Source: Edaphochlamys debaryana
Taxonomy: Eukaryota > Chlorophyta > Chlorophyceae > Chlamydomonadales
Assembly: GCA_016858145.1 (NCBI GenBank)
Contig: JAEHOE010000006.1
Coordinates: 1,364,001 to 1,428,000 of the forward strand
Direction: 5' to 3'
Length of the DNA stretch: 64,000 nucleotides
The translations under genes and the position numbers were made by a program. How positions within the stretch are numbered: the first letter of the stretch is position 1; each line of letters starts with the position of its first letter. The notes below the pieces were generated by a model, which saw only the letters and a list, made by a program, of their open reading frames with translations, ran no database searches and was not told the origin of the DNA. This document shows positions 59,801 to 64,000 of the stretch, one piece after another.

Positions 59801-60581
59801 CGGCGGCGGCGGCGGCACCGTCCTGGGCCGGCGGCTGCTCGGGGACCTGGGCCGGGCGGTGCGGCAGCTGCGCGACACGGACCGGCGAATGGACAACCCC
59901 GAGACCGTGGCGCGGCTCAAGCGAGTGCTGGAGACCTACACGGACGTCACGCGCTACCCCAAGTGAGGCCCACCAGAGAAATGGAGCAGGGCGTGGGAGG
60001 GCTGGTTGCATGGGCTTGTTATGGCAGACTGGCACCCGTGCCGTGTTGCGCGCCACGTAACTCGACAACAATCCCCCCGCTGCCCTGCTACTGTCCACTT
60101 CCCCAGGCCCCGGCGCACCGATGCGGCCGTCATCGTGGCGGCCCGTGACGACGCCTACGTCAGCAGGGAGAGCGTGGACCAGGTGGGTGGGGAAGGCAAC
60201 CGGGCCCTAGTCGATCCCCATCCCCTGCGGGGCGCGGCGTACTGGCGGGGGCTCTGTTGGTGCCCACGCACTGCCTCGCTGCCTGCCCGCTTGGCGCCGG
60301 TCCGGCCCAGCCCAGTCCTCTGCTGACTCCTACTCCCTGGCCCCTGCCAACCGCCCGGCTCCACCCTTCCCCCCATCGCATTGCCCTCGCAGCTGCACTC
60401 GTACTACTCGGGCAGCGAGCTGCGCATGGTGAGCGGGGGCCACGTCAGCGCCTTCCTCATGCACCAGGACGCCTTCCGGTCGGCCATCCGGGACTCCATG
60501 GTGAGGGTGGCGCGGCCGCCGGCCCAGCAGGGCGGAGCGGGGGCGGGGCCGCCGCCGGGGCGCGGCGCGGGGCGGCAGTGA
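56819..60581 (+). CDS. ABHD18-family (DUF2048) alpha/beta hydrolase
   Basis: Eleven exons (56819-56998, 57057-57134, 57300-57370, 57516-57879, 58093-58195, 58310-58378, 58528-58658, 58796-58858, 59046-59962, 60107-60182, 60393-60581) join in phase to 746 residues. The nucleophile elbow is GLSMGG (Ser294), following strand residues WATIAESVNLLHWL and ending GGVHACMTAGLF. The C-terminal part has VIVAARDDAYVSRESV (acid Asp673 or Asp674) and RMVSGGHVSAFL (His701), completing a Ser-Asp-His triad and matching the ABHD18 family order. The N-terminal half carries SLVLESPFYGARKP, where family members also have a conserved ESPFYG-like stretch. A Gly/Ala/Pro-rich insert of about 250 residues (roughly 375-625), encoded by the 917-nt exon, makes it longer than animal ABHD18. 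Mammalian ABHD18 has been linked to mitochondrial cardiolipin metabolism; the substrate here is unknown. Intron 8 seems to be GC-AG. Confidence 0.92.
58859..59045 (+). other. GC-AG intron 8 of the ABHD18-like gene
   Basis: The exon ends GTGCACCAG and the intron would begin GCAGGG; the acceptor is CCCTCAG. Phase 0 holds on both sides. An alternative phase-compatible GT site 15 bases on (GTTTCA) has a poor consensus and would add five residues, so the call is moderate. Confidence 0.55.
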
Positions 60582-62421
60582 GGCGGGCACAGGCAGCGGT
60601 GATGGCGCGTGGGCAAGGACGCAGGAGTGGCGGCTTGGGGAGGGGGCGGGGGCGGGAGCGACCGGCGGCGGAGGATGCCGAGGTCGTATACCGCATGGCG
60701 GTCTCACTTGTGCGGGGCTACGTAAGCTTAACAACTAGATTATTGAGTATAGAGTCATTCTTGTGGCGTCGGCCATTGTAGTAGAAGCCGTCGGGAAGTC
60801 GTCGCCTGTACGAGGCGTGTATGCACTGGGCACTTCCGGGAAGCGCAACTTATGCCCGTTCCTAGGGCCGCGGACCAATCTGATGGCGGGCGTTGGGTGC
60901 AGAAGTAAAGATGATGCGGAACTGTGTGCGGATGCGGGCTGGGGCCGAGAGGTGTGAGACGAGAGTGGCGGCTAGCCCTGTGCGGGACGGTTCAGTGACA
61001 GCGGCGGAAGAGCAAGGCCGCGAGGGAGGCCGGACGCGAGTGTGCTCCATGCGCACGGATGATAAGGCCCGCAGTTAAGGCAGGGTTGCCTACGGGCTCC
61101 CAGTTATGCTCGAGCCGGATGGGAGCTGTGCTAGAGACCACGCTTGCTTGGCTTGGACTGTGCTGGAGTAGCAAGGTGCACAGCTACGGGGTCCAGGGCT
61201 AATACCGGTATCGGTTATGGGGCGGGCTTTCCCGGGTTTGCGGCGCCGAGGTCCGGTGCAGCGGTGACGGGCGTGCGAAAGGGTTTGGCGCAAACCTGCC
61301 CCTACATCCGTAGGCCGATGTGTAAGGCACGTGCAAATGTTGATGTGTTGGCTGCATGCGGCCTTCTATCACTGTTGCCATCCATACCAAGTGCATCATG
61401 GAGTAGCCAGCGGGCCATGGCCCGTCCTAGGAAGCCCGGCCCCTGCTACGGGTAGGGCGACAAGCGGCGGCGGCGAGACTAGGGGAAGGACGTGGGCGCA
61501 TGCAAGGCCCCGGGTGGGGGTAGAAGAACATCAACGAAGCGAAGCGCTTTGGTTGTGGCGTAGGGCATGTTCCGCAGACTACGCAGACCTGTGGGGCTTA
61601 CCGAGTGTCGTTGTCGCCTGTGAACCGGGAGGGCCCGCGAGGGCAGAGGGGCACGCAATATCTCGCGGGTGGAAACGCACACGAGTTATGGAAACGGGAG
61701 GGAGGGCGAGCTGCCGGGGCCGGGCAGGCTTCGCGTTTGAGTACACCAGCCCGCAACAGAGCCCGATGGAACGCCCGTAGCCTGCTCGCCCCCACCCCTG
61801 CCCGGGTGGGGGTGCAACACAGAGGCAGGCCACGCGCGACGGCTGCTAGATGCACACATGCACTGCTGGACTGGTGATGGGCAGGAGATGCGGATGTGGA
61901 TGGAGGATGGGCAGTCCAGAAGGTCGTCCATGGTGACGTCAACTTTCAGGCTTTCACACTCACCACCAGCGCACCAGCAGGGGTGAAGACCCCAGACTCA
62001 AAGTGCGGAGCCTTTCCTTGCAACCTGGTGCAACAAAGGTACGTTGCCCAGTCAGCCCAGACCTCAAAGCACTCAGCGATCCTATCTAGCCCCGCATGTA
62101 CGATGCGAAGGGATGTGTCAGGGACCATAACCCCCTCGACCCCCACAAGCCGGACGCTAGATGCCTGGCTGGCTGCTAAACCGCTCAAGCGTGAAGCCTT
62201 TCTATCCGCAAGGTCCATTGCTTGGTCTGCCACCTGCTCTTCACCTCTCTCCCCGATCACTTCCTGATCATGGATGTCAGCATGGGCAACCATGCGCTGT
62301 GCATCCGCCCCCCCAACTGCCCATGCCCCCAAGGTAAGCACGCCTCAACACCTCCAGCACATATGCTTGACGCGACCCTATCGCAGGCCCCCCTTCCAGT
62401 CGAGGACTTCATCACGGACTG
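60582..62421. other. Convergent intergenic region
   Basis: Between the ABHD18-like stop (plus) and the ankyrin-protein stop (minus). It probably contains both 3' UTRs. Overlapping open frames on both strands around 61900-62340 (131 and 123 codons) show no recognisable domain and are not called. A locally A/T-rich stretch lies near 60725-60760. Confidence 0.4.
61321..61325 (+). terminator. Candidate TGTAA polyadenylation signal for ABHD18-like gene
   Basis: TGTAA 740 bases after the stop codon in the correct orientation; plausible 3' UTR length for this lineage. Confidence 0.35.
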
Positions 62422-63701
62422 CTACGTGCTACCGCAGCATGCCTGGCTCGAGATCATGGGTTCGCCGTCCATACCCGTGGGCGGATCGTAGGTACCGTGC
62501 CAGCCCACCAGCACCCTACCCATGGCGTCCACGTAATAGCGCCGCCCCTTGGCAATGTGAACCACGCCCCCGCCGTAAGCAACCTGCATGGAGCAGTGCA
62601 GGTATAGGCAGCAAGCACACAGGTTCCGCGGCCTGGGCGGGACCATAGCAGGACGCAGCTACAGCGACGGGGCAGCTCAGGGGGCAGGCAGCGCACATAG
62701 CTAGCGCGGCTCCGGCGGAAAGGGAGCAACGCGGAGCCATTGCCCTCTGCCCAGTAGCCCGGCTCCCGTCTCCGCTTCTGTTCTTAAAGGCCTGTGCGGG
62801 GGCGCACCTGCAGGTCCTTGGCCGCCCGCTGCGCCCGGGCCTGGGACCAGCTGCAGCTGCTGGGCAGCAGCGTGGGGTTGGTCGGCGGGCCCCACAGCGG
62901 CCCCTTGGCCCCCCGCGCGGCCTCCTCCAGCAGCGCAGCCAGCTCTGAGCCAGCGGCAGGGCGGCGGTGGCCAGACCCGGTAGCAAGAGCAGCTCTTAGT
63001 ACCGAGGTGCCTGCCATTTGCCTCTCTTCCTGAGCATGCTGGGGTCCAAGACCTGGTGATTTACTTTGCAAGGCCACCCAAGAGTCGATCCCCCAAGCTC
63101 CGCACCTTTGTGCCCTCGGTTGCGGGCCGCCTGTGCGGGTGTTTCCCCGTCCTTCGCGACCGCCGTAATGCTGGCCCCGAGCTGCACTAGCCGACGTGCG
63201 GCTTCTACATTCCCCCAGTAGCCAGCCTGCAGGGCGCAGGGCGAGGGGCGGAGTCGGAAGATGGGGGCAGTTGCCGCTGCGCACAACCGAGGGCAAGGGC
63301 GGGCAGCGAATGGGCGAGAAGCGAGCGCAGAATGGTTACGAGGGTTCAGGCCGCCGCAGGGCCCCAACCCTCACACTGCCGCCGCCCCCCTTCCACCCAG
63401 GCTACGTGCTCCCGAAACTAGCCGAACCATTGACGAGCGGGGGACGAGGTGGAGAGAGGTGGGGAGGTGGAGGGGGGGGGGCCGGCGTTGCACGATAGGG
63501 GCTCCAGTTGTTCCCCGGCCTGACACCCCAGACAGCAACTGGACTCGCCTGATGCAGCAGCGTCCAGCCGCTTGTTGGTTTGGCATACCGCGACATTCGC
63601 AGTGCGAGGCCCTCATCCTTGTCAAGCGCGGCGATTAACTCGTTCCAGCGCCCAGCCTTTCCCAGCTCGTACAGGGTCAACAGGGGTGCCTCAGCTGCCA
63701 T
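62422..63701 (-). CDS. Small ankyrin-repeat protein
   Basis: Four exons (63701-63549, 63226-63106, 62944-62808, 62583-62422) join in phase to 190 residues. Two ankyrin repeats are clear: [20 protein letters not shown] followed by [10 protein letters not shown] (about 45-74), and [19 protein letters not shown] (about 76-94). The first 40 residues look like a degenerate capping repeat. The C-terminal part has no known domain; it contains a [21 protein letters not shown] segment and a short Cys-containing tail. Ankyrin repeats mediate protein-protein binding; no partner can be named. The start ATG has G at +4. Intron 1 is GC-AG (GCGAGT donor), supported because only that junction keeps the first repeat intact. 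Confidence 0.82.
63227..63548 (-). other. GC-AG intron 1 of the ankyrin-repeat gene
   Basis: Donor CATCAG/GCGAGT and acceptor CCTGCAG give phase 0 joining LLHQ to AGYWGN, the canonical inter-helix segment of an ankyrin repeat. The nearest GT donor would break the frame. Confidence 0.75.
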
Positions 63702-63832
63702 CGGACGGGAGGAATTGATTATGTCGCCATTGGGGTGTCGGGATGCGTCGACACGTAGACGTACTTTACGCGCATTGGAAGCTATATAGCTGGAGCCCCA
63801 TCTGGTGGCTGAGGCGCGCTAGAGTGAGTACT
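63702..63832. promoter_or_regulatory. Short divergent promoter interval with TATA-like motif
   Basis: 131 bp separate the ankyrin-protein start (minus) from a possible plus-strand start at 63833. A TATATAG motif at 63783-63789 lies about 45 bases before the plus-strand ATG. The bidirectional reading depends on the partial gene being real. Confidence 0.35.
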
Positions 63833-64000
63833 ATGGGGAAGAACTTGGGGGGCAGAAGGGGCGGGGGCCCTGGGGCCAGGGGGGGCCGGGGGAACGACGG
63901 GGACGAGATGGCGGGATTGACACGGGCGCGAGGTAGCTGTCGACCCCCCTACTCCCCACATCAATTATTGCGCACCTGTTGCTGACCTTCAGCCTACTAG
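63833..64000 (+). CDS. Possible first exon of a gene running off the window
   Basis: An ATG with G at +4 opens a basic, Gly/Arg-rich frame (MGKNLGGRRGGGPGARGGRG and on), with a possible GAG/GTAGCT donor near 63933. The composition resembles nuclear RNA-binding or nucleolar proteins, but 34 residues do not identify a family, and GC-rich DNA produces such frames by chance. It is listed because of its position just downstream of a TATA-like motif and divergent from the ankyrin gene. Confidence 0.3.

Noticed and set aside
61896..62341. Overlapping plus and minus frames (123 and 131 codons) that might be a transposon relic
   Set aside because: No transposase or reverse transcriptase motif, no terminal repeats or target duplication could be found. 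Probably 3' UTR sequence.

Overview
The window is nuclear DNA of a green alga, almost certainly a volvocine or other chlorophycean relative of Chlamydomonas. The evidence is strongly GC-rich sequence, about a hundred short introns with GTGAGT/GTGCGT-type donors, Ala/Gly/Pro/Ser-rich low-complexity coding insertions, Ser-Pro extracellular modules of the hydroxyproline-rich type, candidate TGTAA polyadenylation pentamers, and families shared with flagellated algae (a tubulin tyrosine ligase-like enzyme). Nothing prokaryotic, organellar or viral was seen. All gene models were built by hand, splicing exons so that reading phase is kept across every junction and family motifs are restored.

Layout from left to right: LTO1 (minus, 1951-3386) faces away from a 26-exon single-subunit T7-type organellar RNA polymerase (plus, 3706-14107), with only 319 bp between their start codons. 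A 4.5 kb convergent gap with repeats follows. Next come a single-repeat MYB-domain protein (minus, 18602-22900) and a TTLL6/13-like tubulin polyglutamylase (minus, 24576-32176). The latter shares a 390 bp divergent promoter with a CHCHD2/MIX17-type twin-CX9C mitochondrial protein (plus, 32567-33843). A lineage-specific Ser-rich gene is resolved only at its 3' end (plus, 35691-36664). A TKL-type protein kinase (minus, 39275-46023) has about 1,070 residues between its DLG and APE motifs and ends in a CaaX box. It is divergent from a membrane-anchored M1 aminopeptidase with three proline-rich segments (plus, 47299-55849). An ABHD18-family alpha/beta hydrolase (plus, 56819-60581), a small ankyrin-repeat protein (minus, 62422-63701) and the possible start of one more gene (plus, from 63833) close the window.

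The genes form no operon or obvious cluster. LTO1 (family role in Fe-S delivery to the ribosome recycling factor), the T7-type polymerase and the CHCHD2-like protein touch mitochondrial or Fe-S biology, and the TTLL enzyme is expected on axonemal microtubules, but co-function is not implied. The most unusual observations are the kinase architecture, the hydroxyproline-rich-like inserts within the M1 peptidase, a raised share of GC-AG introns (4 of about 101), microexons that carry essential motifs, and a dispersed ~74 bp repeat shared by two loci.
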